A stretch of 64,000 nt of DNA, from NCBI GenBank assembly GCA_964347975.1, contig CAYGAY010000001.1, positions 62,001 to 126,000 of the forward strand. Reading direction: 5' to 3'. The stretch's first letter is position 1. Each line of letters begins with the position of its first letter. Positions 16,606 to 25,246 of the stretch are shown here, piece after piece. The stretch comes from Bin87 sp964347975. Its GTDB lineage: Bacteria > Chloroflexota > Dehalococcoidia > Lucifugimonadales > UBA3495. The notes below the pieces were generated by a model. It worked only from the letters and a program-made list of their open reading frames with translations, was not told the DNA's origin and searched no databases. The position numbers were made by a program, and so were the translations under genes.

Positions 16606-16984
16606 ATGGCAATGTTTAAGGTTGATATAGCAGTGGGCAATCCCGACGGCGGCGACCTGCGGCGGGCAAAGGCGGTTGTCGACGCCGGCGCCGACCACTC
16701 CATGCTGCCGGCGCAACTGCTGGGGGGATTTGGGCCTTGCGCCGCTGGAACGGATGCGTTTTATGCTGGCCGACGGCAGCATCGCGGAGTACGGCATCGG
16801 AATCGCCCGTTTCAAGATTAACGGGAGGGAACGTCCCCGCCCGGTGGTGTTCGGGCCGGATGACTGGTATCTGCTGGCCGCATCGACCCTGGAGATTTTC
16901 AACTTGAGAGCGGACTCGGCCAACGGACGCCTGGCGCCGGAGGAATGGCTGTCATTGAGCAGCGGTTGCCGGCCTGACTTTGTA
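16606..16984 (+). pseudogene. Retropepsin-like aspartic protease gene, frameshifted at a G6 tract
   Basis: The first frame gives MAMFKVDIAVGN ... VVDAGADHSMLPAQLL, the N-terminal half of a retroviral-type aspartyl protease with the catalytic Asp in VDAGA (Thr replaced by Ala). After the run of six G at 16722-16727 the similarity continues one frame over as DLGLAPLERMRFMLADGSIAEYGIGIARFKING and ends near RLAPEE. Five G would restore a single frame. The second frame then continues without a stop into the DUF2442 gene. Either decay, phase variation or a sequencing error in the homopolymer. Confidence 0.7.
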
Positions 16985-17281
16985 ATGGACGATACCGCGC
17001 CGATTCGCCCGACGGCGGTAGCGCCGCGGGAGGGCTATCGCATCTGGCTACGCTATTCGGACGGCGTATCGGGCGAAGTGGACCTGTCCCACCCGGCCGG
17101 CCGGGGCGTGTTCGCAGCCTGGGCCGACCGGGAGTTTTTCGAGTCGGTGCGGCTGGCCGAGGGCAGCGGGATAGCTTGGGGCGATGACCTAGACCTTTGC
17201 CCGGACGCGCTCTATATGCAGATTACCGGCAAGTCTGCTGCCGAGATCATGCCGGGCGCAGCCCTGATTGAAAATGCCTGA
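16985..17281 (+). CDS. DUF2442 domain protein
   Basis: From ATG 16985 the 98-residue product matches DUF2442: TAVAPREGYRIWLRYSDGVSGEVDLSH, GRGVFAAWADREFFESV, GIAWGDDLDLCPDALY. DUF2442 proteins are usually encoded next to DUF4160 proteins, as here, in a toxin-antitoxin-like arrangement of unknown mechanism. The frame is open upstream into the shifted half of the retropepsin, so a fusion product is formally possible. Stop overlaps the next start by 8 bp. Confidence 0.8.
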   Translation: MDDTAPIRPTAVAPREGYRIWLRYSDGVSGEVDLSHPAGRGVFAAWADREFFESVRLAEGSGIAWGDDLDLCPDALYMQITGKSAAEIMPGAALIENA

Positions 17282-17633
17282 ACTCTGCCGATTCAATGGA
17301 ATTATCATCCAGATGTACCATAACGACCACCCGCCGGCACATTTTCATGCAATACACGCTGATGGCAGCGCACAGATTGCAATTGAAACCCTGACGGCGC
17401 TGAACGGGCAATTGACCGGACGCCGGCGGAAGCTGGGTGATGAGCGGGCTAGGCTGCGTCAAGCCGAGCTGCGGGAAGCCTGGGAATGGGCGCAGCAGCA
17501 GGAACCACCGGGGAAAACGGCCCAGCTGTACCGAGCGACGCCGGGCGTGGCTACTGAATACTCGCATCGGCCCAATTGCTCCAGGCTGACCAGCGCACAC
17601 CGCCGGGCCCATCTTGGCCGGCAATCACGATGA
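17274..17633 (+). CDS. DUF4160 domain protein with unusual C-terminal extension
   Basis: The first 85 residues are a normal DUF4160 protein: MPELCRFNGIIIQMYHNDHPPAHFHA (conserved His pairs), IETLTALNGQLTGRR and REAWEWAQQ. Relatives end shortly after; here about 30 extra residues run on into the 3' end of the convergent secreted-protein gene, giving an 83-bp convergent overlap. The natural stop was probably lost. The start ATG 17274 overlaps the DUF2442 stop. Confidence 0.78.
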   Translation: MPELCRFNGIIIQMYHNDHPPAHFHAIHADGSAQIAIETLTALNGQLTGRRRKLGDERARLRQAELREAWEWAQQQEPPGKTAQLYRATPGVATEYSHRPNCSRLTSAHRRAHLGRQSR

Positions 17634-19275
17634 ACCAGTAGTCGCCGCCCCTAGTCAGCCCGCTAACCGTAGCCGAATCTGCATCGCCGGCCGCCACGGT
17701 CCACTTGCCGCCTGCGCCGTCCTTCCTCACCGAATAGACGTAGTGATTGGTGGCACTGACCGCTGGCTTCCAGATTACAACTGCCGAAGCTGTGGCGCCA
17801 ATGGCACGCAAAGCCGCAGGATTGCCCAGCAGAGCAGCGTCTGTGCTGCTCGCTACTTTTAGCCGGGTGTCTTCGGAGATATATCCCCAAGTGGCGTCGA
17901 TACGAACTATTCCTTCTAACGCTCTACCCGAAAGTCGGTCCGGGACCTCAAAGGTAGCCGTGGCAGACCCGTCAGTGCCGATAGGGGCAGCAGTGACGCT
18001 CACGCTGTTAGTGCTTGTAGCAGGGTACACTTGCGTACCTGCTATCCGCAGCATACGGAAAGTGGCTCCCACATTGGCAAAGTCATGCGCGAATACGGTA
18101 ACCGTATCGCCAGGATTGGCTGCGCTCGGAGATACCCGGATGGACGGCTCCAGCTCGAACTGCTCAACGTCGGTGCTGGACGCGCGGCCTTCGCCGTCAA
18201 TCATGCAGATGTAGTTCTGATTGCCGGGGCCGAAAATCGGCACGCTGACCTCGAAGGTCACCGCCACCTTGTCGTCGCTGCCCACGGTGGCCAGGCCGGC
18301 CCGGTGGCCTTCCACGATGACCAATCCGCAAACCTGGGCCTCATTAGCCTCGGCCTGGGCGGAGGAAATCCGGCCGCCAGCCTTGTCGCCAGTAGCGGCC
18401 GCTTTCACAGCCAGCTGATTGGCCTCGGACAGCACCGTGGCGCCATAGCCAGGGAAGTGGGCGCAGAAAGCCGTGGCTCCAGCGGAATCATCGTCGGCTT
18501 CATAGCCCATGGCGACTTTCATCGCCGCACAGTCCAGGGTCTCCCACCAAATCACGGCGGCGTTGTGCAGCACGTGGGCGGCGGCGGAGGTGCCGTTGTT
18601 AAAGCCGGAGCCGGTCACGGTCAGCTCATAGCCGCGGGAGTTGTCCTCGTCGGACAGGCTGATTTTGGCCAGGGTCCTGGTGTAGTCCAGCCACGCCTGG
18701 GGGCCGTCGTTGTTGTCGTCGGTTGGGCCCAGCACCGAGTAGCCCACGCTGTGGGTGCCTTCTTCGCTGGGGTTCTTTATGCCGGCGGCCTTGGTTACGA
18801 CCATGGTAACGGTCTGGCCGGCCGTGGGGCCGTCAAACCCGTCGAAGTCGTCGCCCGTGTTCATGTCGGGGATGAACACCTGGATGGCCCAGTCGTCGTC
18901 GCCGCCAAAGTGGTCGTCGTCGTCAATCTCCACCGCGTCCACTGCATAGACCCGGCGCCCTTCGCCGGTGGCGTCGGAGCGGGGGTTAGTGACGATGAAG
19001 TAGATGCTGCCCGGGTCGATGTCGTCGGGCACCTGGTAGTCGTCTTCCAGGTACAGCTCCACGGAGCTGCCAGCCGACGCATCCTCGGGGAAGTTCCCGA
19101 TGGTCAGCTGCAGTTCTACCGTAGCGCTGGCGGAGGTGCTGCTGCTGCTGATGGCGTCATCAGCAGCAGCGCTCGATTGGGCAAGAGCCGGTTCCGGCGT
19201 GAAATAGAGGGGTGCCACTAACCCGATTGCGATAAGCAACAGAGCGACTACTCCGGCAACGAAGGCGTTTTTCAT
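17551..19275 (-). CDS. Secreted or surface protein with C-terminal fibronectin type III domain
   Basis: Begins with a signal peptide (residues 1-33, hydrophobic core AGVVALLLIAIGLVAPL, cleavage after ALAQ). The 574-residue body is acidic, rich in Asp clusters (EIDDDDHFGGDDDWA, calcium-binding-like) and ends in an FN3 fold: AVVIWKPAVSATNHYVYSVRK ... ADSATVSGLTRGGDYWFIVIAG. Several Cys suggest disulfides. No catalytic motif. The ATG overlaps the stop of the DUF2520 gene (ATGA), placing it last in a four-gene operon with cytosolic enzymes. Likely exported cell-surface protein; exact role unknown. Confidence 0.75.
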   Translation of the reverse strand: MKNAFVAGVVALLLIAIGLVAPLYFTPEPALAQSSAAADDAISSSSTSASATVELQLTIGNFPEDASAGSSVELYLEDDYQVPDDIDPGSIYFIVTNPRSDATGEGRRVYAVDAVEIDDDDHFGGDDDWAIQVFIPDMNTGDDFDGFDGPTAGQTVTMVVTKAAGIKNPSEEGTHSVGYSVLGPTDDNNDGPQAWLDYTRTLAKISLSDEDNSRGYELTVTGSGFNNGTSAAAHVLHNAAVIWWETLDCAAMKVAMGYEADDDSAGATAFCAHFPGYGATVLSEANQLAVKAAATGDKAGGRISSAQAEANEAQVCGLVIVEGHRAGLATVGSDDKVAVTFEVSVPIFGPGNQNYICMIDGEGRASSTDVEQFELEPSIRVSPSAANPGDTVTVFAHDFANVGATFRMLRIAGTQVYPATSTNSVSVTAAPIGTDGSATATFEVPDRLSGRALEGIVRIDATWGYISEDTRLKVASSTDAALLGNPAALRAIGATASAVVIWKPAVSATNHYVYSVRKDGAGGKWTVAAGDADSATVSGLTRGGDYWFIVIAGQDGPGGVRWSAWSNWADASIQ

Positions 19276-20180
19276 AACAGTTCTCCTTGTGTTCTGATGT
19301 TACCCTTTGCAACCGCACGGGTTAACGCTGCCAGCTCGTCCACCCCCACCCCCTTCCCCCGCGCCAGCGGCAGCGAGGCCAGCGTCAGCTCCCGGTACAG
19401 CGGCACCAGCTGCGGCGCGTGTTCGGCAAGGGACGCCAGGTGGGCCGCGATGGTGGCGGCGTCGCCGCGCACTGCCGGGCCGGTTACGGCGTTGGCCGGG
19501 CCGGCCGCGGCGATGGCTTCGATGGTAGCGCGGGCCAGCGGCATGGCGGCGCGGATGCCGTCATCGGCGCTGAATCCCATGGTTGTCCAGAGGTTCACCG
19601 CGGCGTCGAAAAGGGTAGCGACGTAGCCGCAGCTCAGGACGGCGCTGGCGTGGTACAACGGGCGCAGCTCGTCGGGGATGGCGACGGCGCGGCCGCCCAG
19701 AGCTGCGGCAAGGGACGGCAGGTAGTCGGCGAGCCAACCTGTGGCGGATAGGGCAAAGGTCACGCCGGACAGCCGGCGGGCGGCCTCGGCCGGCTCGCTG
19801 AGGGCGGCGAAGGTTTGGAAGGGGTGCATCGCGCCCACCTCGGCTCCGGCGTCCGCTGCCGTCGTCAACAGTTCGGTTGACGCGGCGCCGCAGCAGTGAA
19901 CGACGCCCTGTCCAGCCCGCCAATTGACTGCTGCGGCAACCTCCGCGATGGCAGCGTCCGGCGTGGTGATGAACACCAGATCGCAGGCGTCGGCAACGGC
20001 TTGGGGCGTATTCAGGGCGTCGCAGCCGGCAATGCGCTCTGCCAGCCATTGCGCGCTGGCCGGCGCGCGGCTGGATACGGCGGCGATGTCGCAGCCCACG
20101 GCGTTGAGCGCCAGCGCCAGCCCCCGGCCCAACGTGCCAGCGCCGATAAAGCCAATCTTGACCTCGCTATCGGTTGGCAT
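19272..20180 (-). CDS. Rossmann-like / DUF2520 NAD(P)-binding protein
   Basis: A 302-residue protein with an N-terminal NAD(P) Rossmann motif IGFIGAGTLGRGLALAL and a C-terminal DUF2520 helical domain (PLYHASAVLSCGYVATLFDAA ... LPLYRELT). This architecture resembles ProC-like or ketopantoate-reductase-like dehydrogenases (panB is nearby, but not in the operon). Reaction unknown. It overlaps the P1 peptidase gene by 14 bp upstream and the secreted protein gene by 4 bp downstream. Confidence 0.85.
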   Translation of the reverse strand: MPTDSEVKIGFIGAGTLGRGLALALNAVGCDIAAVSSRAPASAQWLAERIAGCDALNTPQAVADACDLVFITTPDAAIAEVAAAVNWRAGQGVVHCCGAASTELLTTAADAGAEVGAMHPFQTFAALSEPAEAARRLSGVTFALSATGWLADYLPSLAAALGGRAVAIPDELRPLYHASAVLSCGYVATLFDAAVNLWTTMGFSADDGIRAAMPLARATIEAIAAAGPANAVTGPAVRGDAATIAAHLASLAEHAPQLVPLYRELTLASLPLARGKGVGVDELAALTRAVAKGNIRTQGELL

Positions 20181-21159
20181 CAGTCAACTCCCGCACCGCC
20201 GGCACGCCGCCCAATCCCGTGGCCGACTGCACGGCGTGGATGACGGCCAGCGCAGTCACTTGCGTAGCCGCAGCTACAATCGCCATCAAATCCGGCGGCG
20301 CATCATTTTGTCCTGTCGCCACGCAGAACATGGTGTCGCCGTCGTTTGGCGTGTGGCAAGGGTGAATGGTCAAACCGAGGCCGTCGTGGGCGGAGGATGC
20401 GACGAAGTTGACCTGCATCTTGTCCAGGCCGGCATCGGTGGCAATGACGCCGATGGTAGTGTTGACGAGCGGCGACCTTTCCGCAGAGGTTTCGCCGGTC
20501 AGTATGATCTCTACCGGGTCGGCCATGGTTCCGTCGCGCCGTCGCGGGCCGGCGATGAGGCTACCGTCGCGGTGGTCGCGGACGCCGCCCCAGGCGTTGA
20601 CGGCTACTGCCGCGCCCACGGATACGCCGTCGGCCAGCCGGCAACGGGCCGATCCGATGCCACCCTTGAGCGCGCCGGCAATGCCAAAAGCCTTGGCCAC
20701 CGTCGCGCCGGCGCCGGCTCCCACCGACCCGGACAACGGTTGGCCCGGCGCCGCGGCTGCGCAGGCGGCGTATCCGGACGCTGCGTTGGGCCGCGCGTCG
20801 GATTTTCCCACGCCCAGGTCATAGAGAATGGCCGCCGGCACGATGGGTACGCAGCCGTGCGGAGTCTGAAACCCGATGCGTCTTTCCTCCAGCCACCGCT
20901 GGACGCCGCCGGCGGCGGCCAGACCGAAGGCGCTGCCGCCGCTGAGCACGATGGCGTGGACGCGGTCAACGCGACGGATGGGATTGAGCAGATCGGTTTC
21001 GTGGGTGCCCGGGGAGCCGCCGCGGACCGCCACACCGCCGGCTGCGCCATCGCCGCACAGTATGACAGTGCATCCGGTGGCCGCGTCAGCATCCGTCCAG
21101 TGGCCGACCGCGATGCCGGGCACGTCGGCAATGGCGCCGTCATAAAGGACCCGGTTCAT
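20167..21159 (-). CDS. P1 family (DmpA-like) aminopeptidase
   Basis: N-terminal-nucleophile hydrolase of 330 residues, related to L-aminopeptidase D-Ala-esterase/amidase. Typical segments: GIAVGHWTDADAATGCTVILC, GGSAFGLAAAGGVQRWLEE, GSVGAGAGATVAKAFG, and the autocleavage site region SPLVNTTIGVIATDA where the Thr after Asn would become the nucleophile after self-processing. Expected to cleave N-terminal residues or amides in the cytoplasm. Start overlaps the sbcD stop by 4 bp. Confidence 0.9.
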   Translation of the reverse strand: MNRVLYDGAIADVPGIAVGHWTDADAATGCTVILCGDGAAGGVAVRGGSPGTHETDLLNPIRRVDRVHAIVLSGGSAFGLAAAGGVQRWLEERRIGFQTPHGCVPIVPAAILYDLGVGKSDARPNAASGYAACAAAAPGQPLSGSVGAGAGATVAKAFGIAGALKGGIGSARCRLADGVSVGAAVAVNAWGGVRDHRDGSLIAGPRRRDGTMADPVEIILTGETSAERSPLVNTTIGVIATDAGLDKMQVNFVASSAHDGLGLTIHPCHTPNDGDTMFCVATGQNDAPPDLMAIVAAATQVTALAVIHAVQSATGLGGVPAVRELTDANR

Positions 21160-22412
21160 GATGCTACGGCCTCGGCATCCACCGAGGTCAAAAGGGCCTC
21201 GGCCCGTTCCAGGAGTACGTCCCGGCGTTCGGCGCTGACTCCCCGGCTCTCAAGGTACATGCGCAGGGCGGCCATAGGTTGCAGGTCCGACGGTTCAGCC
21301 GTTGCCGGTTTCCTGGTTTCGCCGGCGATGTCGCGGGTTATGCTGGCGACGTAGTGCGCCGACGACAACACGGGCCGGAGGTCGGCATCGCGGACGTGAG
21401 ACGACTGTTCGGCGGAGAGTTTGATACGCAGCCGGGCGATGGCTCCGGCCACCGGGCGACGGGCGATGGCGCGAGCCACGAAATCGGTGGGGTTCGGTTC
21501 ATTGTCGGGAACCGCGGCGTCAACGGTGACGAAGGGCCGGGCCGCGATGCGCTGGAAGCGGAAATCGGTCAATCGCCGGCCCTGGGGCGCTTTGTGGTCA
21601 ATATCCACCAGGCAGAAACCTTTTTCGTCCGCTTCCTCGGAGAAATCGACCCGCTGAAGGCTGCCGGAATAGGCCACCGCCGGCCCGTCTCCGCCCGGCG
21701 GGCGCAGCACCTGGTGCTTGTGGATATGGCCCAGGGCGACGTATTCCAACTGCGGCTGCCCCACCGCGCTGACGTTGAGCACGTGGTCGTTGCCCAGCAT
21801 CATGGAACGTTCCGTGCCGGTGGTGGCGCCATTCACCGTTACGTGGCCCGCCAGGATGGCCGGCACGTCGGGGTCGAGGGCCTGGGCCTGCCGGGCGATG
21901 GCTTCGGTCATGCGGCGCTCCAGTTCCCGGCGGATTTCCTCGATGCTCAAGCCCCGGGATTCGTCGCGGGCCAGCATGGCGCCCCGGGAGGGCCAGGGAA
22001 CGGCCAGAACTTGCAAGGGGCCAGCCGGAGTCAACACGATATAGCAGTTCGGCCGCGCTCCCACATACACGTTGGGCACCTGGAGGGTGGAGAAAATCTC
22101 TACGGCGTGGGCGCGGCTGGCGGCGGCGGGCAGGTCGTGGTTGCCGGGAAGCAGGAAGGTGGGGACGCCGGCATTGGACAGTCGGAGCAGGCGGCGAGCC
22201 AACTCTCGCTGGTGGGTTTGCGACGGGTCGCGACCCTTGTAAGCGTCTCCGGCCAGCAGGACCAGGTCAACGCCGTTGCCCAGCGCGTACTCGATGAGTT
22301 CATCCAGCGAGTCGAGGAAATCTCCCAGCCGAGTGGAAAGCCCGGTGTTGGGATCGGTGCGCCCGTAGTTTTCGACTCCGATGTGCAGATCGGAGAAATG
22401 CAGGATTCTCAT
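21156..22412 (-). CDS. sbcD: SbcD/Mre11-type DNA exonuclease subunit
   Basis: Metallophosphoesterase nuclease with all five motifs: FSDLHIG, LAGDAYKG, PGNHD, GHVTVNG and LGHIHKH. The 418-residue protein has an Mre11/SbcD C-terminal capping region. Its usual ATPase partner SbcC is not in the window, so either it is encoded elsewhere or this protein acts alone. ATG 22412 gives the family start MRILHFSDLH; a TATAGT lies seven bases before it, so a leaderless transcript is conceivable. First gene of the overlapping operon running to 17551. Confidence 0.88.
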   Translation of the reverse strand: MRILHFSDLHIGVENYGRTDPNTGLSTRLGDFLDSLDELIEYALGNGVDLVLLAGDAYKGRDPSQTHQRELARRLLRLSNAGVPTFLLPGNHDLPAAASRAHAVEIFSTLQVPNVYVGARPNCYIVLTPAGPLQVLAVPWPSRGAMLARDESRGLSIEEIRRELERRMTEAIARQAQALDPDVPAILAGHVTVNGATTGTERSMMLGNDHVLNVSAVGQPQLEYVALGHIHKHQVLRPPGGDGPAVAYSGSLQRVDFSEEADEKGFCLVDIDHKAPQGRRLTDFRFQRIAARPFVTVDAAVPDNEPNPTDFVARAIARRPVAGAIARLRIKLSAEQSSHVRDADLRPVLSSAHYVASITRDIAGETRKPATAEPSDLQPMAALRMYLESRGVSAERRDVLLERAEALLTSVDAEAVAS

Positions 22413-22460
22413 CGCGCTTACTATACACTCCATGACGTGCCAGCGTTTGGGAAATCATAC

Positions 22461-22486
22461 CGTCGTTCCGGCGGAAGCAGGAATGA
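22461..22486. repeat. Intergenic REP-like palindrome
   Basis: CGTCGTTCCGGCGGAAGCAG followed by GAATGA is a degenerate copy of the genome-wide type of repeat also present inside the element near 1815 and at 56319. It sits between the uracil-DNA glycosylase and sbcD genes. Confidence 0.45.
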
Positions 22487-22513
22487 GGGAATGGCCGAGT
22501 TTGTGAACACGGC

Positions 22514-23230
22514 CTAGCAGCGGCGGGTACGCTCGACCGTTTCACGGGCTCGGGTGAACACGGCATTGAGCATCGCCTGGGTGAGCCGTCCGGTCTGGGT
22601 GTTTTGCTGGCTGGGATGGTAGCAGGCGATGAGCAACGGCCCGCCATCGGGAAGTTGCGTTGCGATGTTGTGGCCGAAGGGCGGCTTTCGTTGCGGCGGA
22701 GCGCGTCCGGCGGTGGCCCAGGCGCGGAGAAAAGCGTCGAAGGCAATGCGTCCCAACGCCACCACCGCGCGCAGGTCTGGCAGCAGCTCGATCTCGCGGG
22801 ATATGTAGGGACGGCAGGCGGACAGCTCGTCGGGCGTGAGCTTGTTTTGCGGCGGAGCGCAGCGAGCGGCGGCGGTAATGAGCGCTCCGCGCAGTTGCAG
22901 CCCGTCGCCGGAGCGGAGGGATTCGGCCTGGTTGGCGAACCCGGCCCGGTGCAGCGCGCCGAAAAGCCAGTCGCCGCTGCGGTCGCCGGTGAACATCCGG
23001 CCAGTGCGGTTGCCGCCGTGGGCGGCGGGGGCGAGGCCCACGATCAGCAGGCGGGCGTCGGGGTCGCCAAAGGCGGCCAGCGGGCGGCCCCAGTAGTCTT
23101 CATCCCGGTACATCCGCCGCTTGACGCGGGCGGTTTCCTCGCGCCATTCCACCAGGCGGGGGCAGGCCCGGCAGTTGATAACCTGCTGCTGGATTTCAGC
23201 AATGGTGACGGCTTTTGTGATGTCGGGCAT
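22514..23230 (-). CDS. Uracil-DNA glycosylase, family 5 (4Fe-4S)
   Basis: Base-excision repair enzyme removing uracil and other deaminated bases from DNA. Cys20 and Cys23 near the N-terminus, with two later Cys, would bind the iron-sulfur cluster. The active-site segment GLAPAAHGGNRTGRMFTGD lacks the polar catalytic residue of families 1-4 and is diagnostic of family 5 (UdgB). A C-terminal YHPSQQNTQTGRLT provides the second DNA-binding motif. Length 238 is normal. Located upstream of sbcD on the same strand, a small repair neighbourhood. Confidence 0.92.
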   Translation of the reverse strand: MPDITKAVTIAEIQQQVINCRACPRLVEWREETARVKRRMYRDEDYWGRPLAAFGDPDARLLIVGLAPAAHGGNRTGRMFTGDRSGDWLFGALHRAGFANQAESLRSGDGLQLRGALITAAARCAPPQNKLTPDELSACRPYISREIELLPDLRAVVALGRIAFDAFLRAWATAGRAPPQRKPPFGHNIATQLPDGGPLLIACYHPSQQNTQTGRLTQAMLNAVFTRARETVERTRRC

Positions 23231-23234
23231 TTTC

Positions 23235-23311
23235 TGGATTCCCGCCCTGTATCAAGTACGGGATGACCGCGCGCCAGGCACGAGGCAGGCGGTTCTTTCG
23301 GGGGAATGACG
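23235..23311. repeat. Intergenic repeat, degenerate REP-like
   Basis: TGGATTCCCGCCCTGTATC continuing to ACGGGATGAC, then GGGGGAATGAC at the right end, resembles a common dispersed bacterial repeat (TGGATTCCCGCC...GGGAATGAC). The CCCG/CGGG arms can pair. It occupies the gap between hydantoinase B and the glycosylase gene. Confidence 0.4.
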
Positions 23312-23312
23312 G

Positions 23313-24914
23313 TTACGGATTTGGCGGGCCCCAGCCGCCGCCGCCCGGGGTTCGGATGCTCAGTACGTCGCCGGCCGCCACGTCCAGGGTTTCCTTGCCG
23401 GCCAGGTGAATTTCCTCGTAGCCGCCCTTCAGCAGGACGTTTTCGCCGCGCTCGCCGTGGTGTCCGCCGTGGTAGCCGGGAGGAGCGTAGCGGCGTCGCT
23501 CGGACAGGACCGTTACGCGGGCCGGACCGAGGAACTCCACGTCCCGGACCAGACCGTCGCCGCCGCGATGGAGGCCGTCGCCGCCGGAGCCGCGACGCAG
23601 GGCATACCGGCGCAGACGCAGGGGGAAGGCGAACTCCAGGGCCTCTACCGGCGTGTTCATGGTGTTGGTCATGTGGGTGTGGATGCCGGAAACGCCGTCC
23701 CGGTCGGGCCGCGCGCCCATGCCGCCGCCGATAGTTTCGTAATAGACGTAGGGCTTGTCCCGGGAAATATCGTGGCCTCCGATGATCATGTTGTTCATGG
23801 TGCCCTGGGAGGACGCCGGGATACGGTTGGGGAGGGCCTGGCTCATGGCGGCCAGCAGCACGTCGGTGATGCGCTGGGAGGTCTCCACGTTGCCGCCGGC
23901 CACGCCGCGCTGGGGCAGGGGGTCAACGAGGCTGCCCCGGGGGGTAATCACCTCTACCGGGCGCAGGCAGCCCTGATTGGCGGGGGCCTCGTCGCCCTCA
24001 TTGGAAAGGGAGAGCAGGCAGCGCACGACGTAGAGGCTGGCCGATACGGTGACGGCGCGAGGGGCGTTGATGCAGCCCGGCCGATGCTCCGCGGTTCCGG
24101 TGAAATCTATGGTCATTCGATCACCGGCCACAGTGACGGTGACGGTGATGGGGACCGGCTCTTCGGTCAGGCCGTCGTCGTCCATGTAGTCAGTGACGCC
24201 GTACACCCCGTCGGGAATTTCGCTGATGCGCCGCCGGGTCAACCGCTCGGAGTAGTCGAGCAAAGCATCCATGTGTTCGTGGGTTTCAGCCAGCCCGTAG
24301 CGTTCCGCGATCTCGGTGAGGCGCTTGTCGCCAACGCGGATGGACGCGATCTGCGCCGCCAGGTCGCCCTGGCGGTCGTCGGGCGTGCGAGAGTTGCGGC
24401 AGATGAGGGCAATGACCTGGTGGTTGATGCGGCCGGCGTCCGCCAGCTGCAGCGGCGGGATGATCATTCCTTCCTGGTAGAGCTCGGTGGACAGGGGCAT
24501 GGAGCCGGGAGCCATGCCGCCCACGTCGGAATGATGTCCCCGGTTGCTGACGTAGCCGATGAGTTTCCGCTGGCCGCCCTCGTTGACATAAGCCGGCGCG
24601 ACCAGGGTGATGTCGGGCAGGTGGGAGCCGCCCAGGTAGGGGTCGTTAAGGATGATGATGTCGCCCTCGCGCAGGCCATCGGGGAAGGTCTGCAAGGCGG
24701 CCTGCACCGATGCCGGCATGGCGCCGAGGTGCACGGGCTGGTGGGCGGCCTGGGCCACCATCTCGGCGCCGGGATTGAACAGGGCGCAGGAGAAGTCCTG
24801 CCGCTCCTTCATGTTGGTGGAATAGCTGGTGCGCTGCAAAGCCACGCCCATCTCCTCGGAAACGGAGATGAACATGTTTTTGAAGACTTCCAGGCTGATG
24901 GGATCAACGGGCAT
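23313..24914 (-). CDS. Hydantoinase B / oxoprolinase subunit B
   Basis: The 533-residue protein is a complete HyuB/OplB family subunit: DPISLEVFKNMFISVSEEMG, SYSTNMKERQDFSCALF, GDIIILNDPYLGGSHLPDI, and the GG...GRPD/AFPLRLRRYALRRGSGG region near the C-terminus. With HyuA it forms an ATP-dependent ring-opening amidohydrolase (hydantoins, 5-oxoproline, or acetone-carboxylase-like reactions). ATG 24914 gives the family start; the in-frame TTG at 24941 has no SD. Its A subunit is 3.8 kb upstream on the same strand, separated by accessory genes. Confidence 0.92.
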   Translation of the reverse strand: MPVDPISLEVFKNMFISVSEEMGVALQRTSYSTNMKERQDFSCALFNPGAEMVAQAAHQPVHLGAMPASVQAALQTFPDGLREGDIIILNDPYLGGSHLPDITLVAPAYVNEGGQRKLIGYVSNRGHHSDVGGMAPGSMPLSTELYQEGMIIPPLQLADAGRINHQVIALICRNSRTPDDRQGDLAAQIASIRVGDKRLTEIAERYGLAETHEHMDALLDYSERLTRRRISEIPDGVYGVTDYMDDDGLTEEPVPITVTVTVAGDRMTIDFTGTAEHRPGCINAPRAVTVSASLYVVRCLLSLSNEGDEAPANQGCLRPVEVITPRGSLVDPLPQRGVAGGNVETSQRITDVLLAAMSQALPNRIPASSQGTMNNMIIGGHDISRDKPYVYYETIGGGMGARPDRDGVSGIHTHMTNTMNTPVEALEFAFPLRLRRYALRRGSGGDGLHRGGDGLVRDVEFLGPARVTVLSERRRYAPPGYHGGHHGERGENVLLKGGYEEIHLAGKETLDVAAGDVLSIRTPGGGGWGPPNP

Positions 24915-24937
24915 GGCGGGTTTCGTCCTATCTGCGT

Positions 24938-25246
24938 TCAAGGGAGCAGGTTGATGTGTTCCAAGGTTACGAGGCGGTCGTCCTCAACGACGGAGTAGGT
25001 AATTTCAATAGTCTCAATGCTGGCCGGGGCGCGTGGGAAGCGTATTGTGCGGGCGTTCGCCGGCGCGTCCTCTGCTGGACGGCCTAAGCCAGGAGTCGTG
25101 GAGAGCACGTTTTGGATGAAGTATTCTAACTGCGCCGGATGCCCCATTAGGTTGAGCCATCCGGCGGCTGCGCCAGCGTCCCACTCGACATAGAACGAGG
25201 GACCGCGGACTACGCGGTATGGCTCAGGCTCTCTTGCGGACGTCAT
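24938..25246 (-). CDS. Small toxin candidate partnered with Panacea antitoxin
   Basis: A 102-residue protein with no firm family. Its end, IEITYSVVEDDRLVTLEHINL, has the strand pattern of RelE/ParE-fold toxins, but catalytic residues cannot be assigned. The gene overlaps the Panacea-domain gene by 23 bp and ends three bases before the hydantoinase B TTG/ATG region. By position it is the likely effector of a PanAT (Panacea toxin-antitoxin) pair, in which the toxin is variable and the antitoxin carries the conserved domain. Confidence 0.55.
   Translation of the reverse strand: MTSAREPEPYRVVRGPSFYVEWDAGAAAGWLNLMGHPAQLEYFIQNVLSTTPGLGRPAEDAPANARTIRFPRAPASIETIEITYSVVEDDRLVTLEHINLLP

Noticed and set aside
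18031..19221. A 396-codon plus-strand ORF antisense to the secreted protein gene
   Set aside because: GC-rich third positions keep antisense frames open; composition is Gly/Val/His-heavy without family features, while the minus-strand frame has a signal peptide and FN3 domain.
19924..21354. A 476-codon plus-strand ORF opposite the DUF2520, P1 peptidase and sbcD genes
   Set aside because: It spans three conserved minus-strand genes and has no recognisable domain.
23406..24998. A 530-codon plus-strand ORF antisense to hydantoinase B
   Set aside because: Long antisense frame in GC-rich DNA; the minus-strand gene is a clear HyuB homologue.
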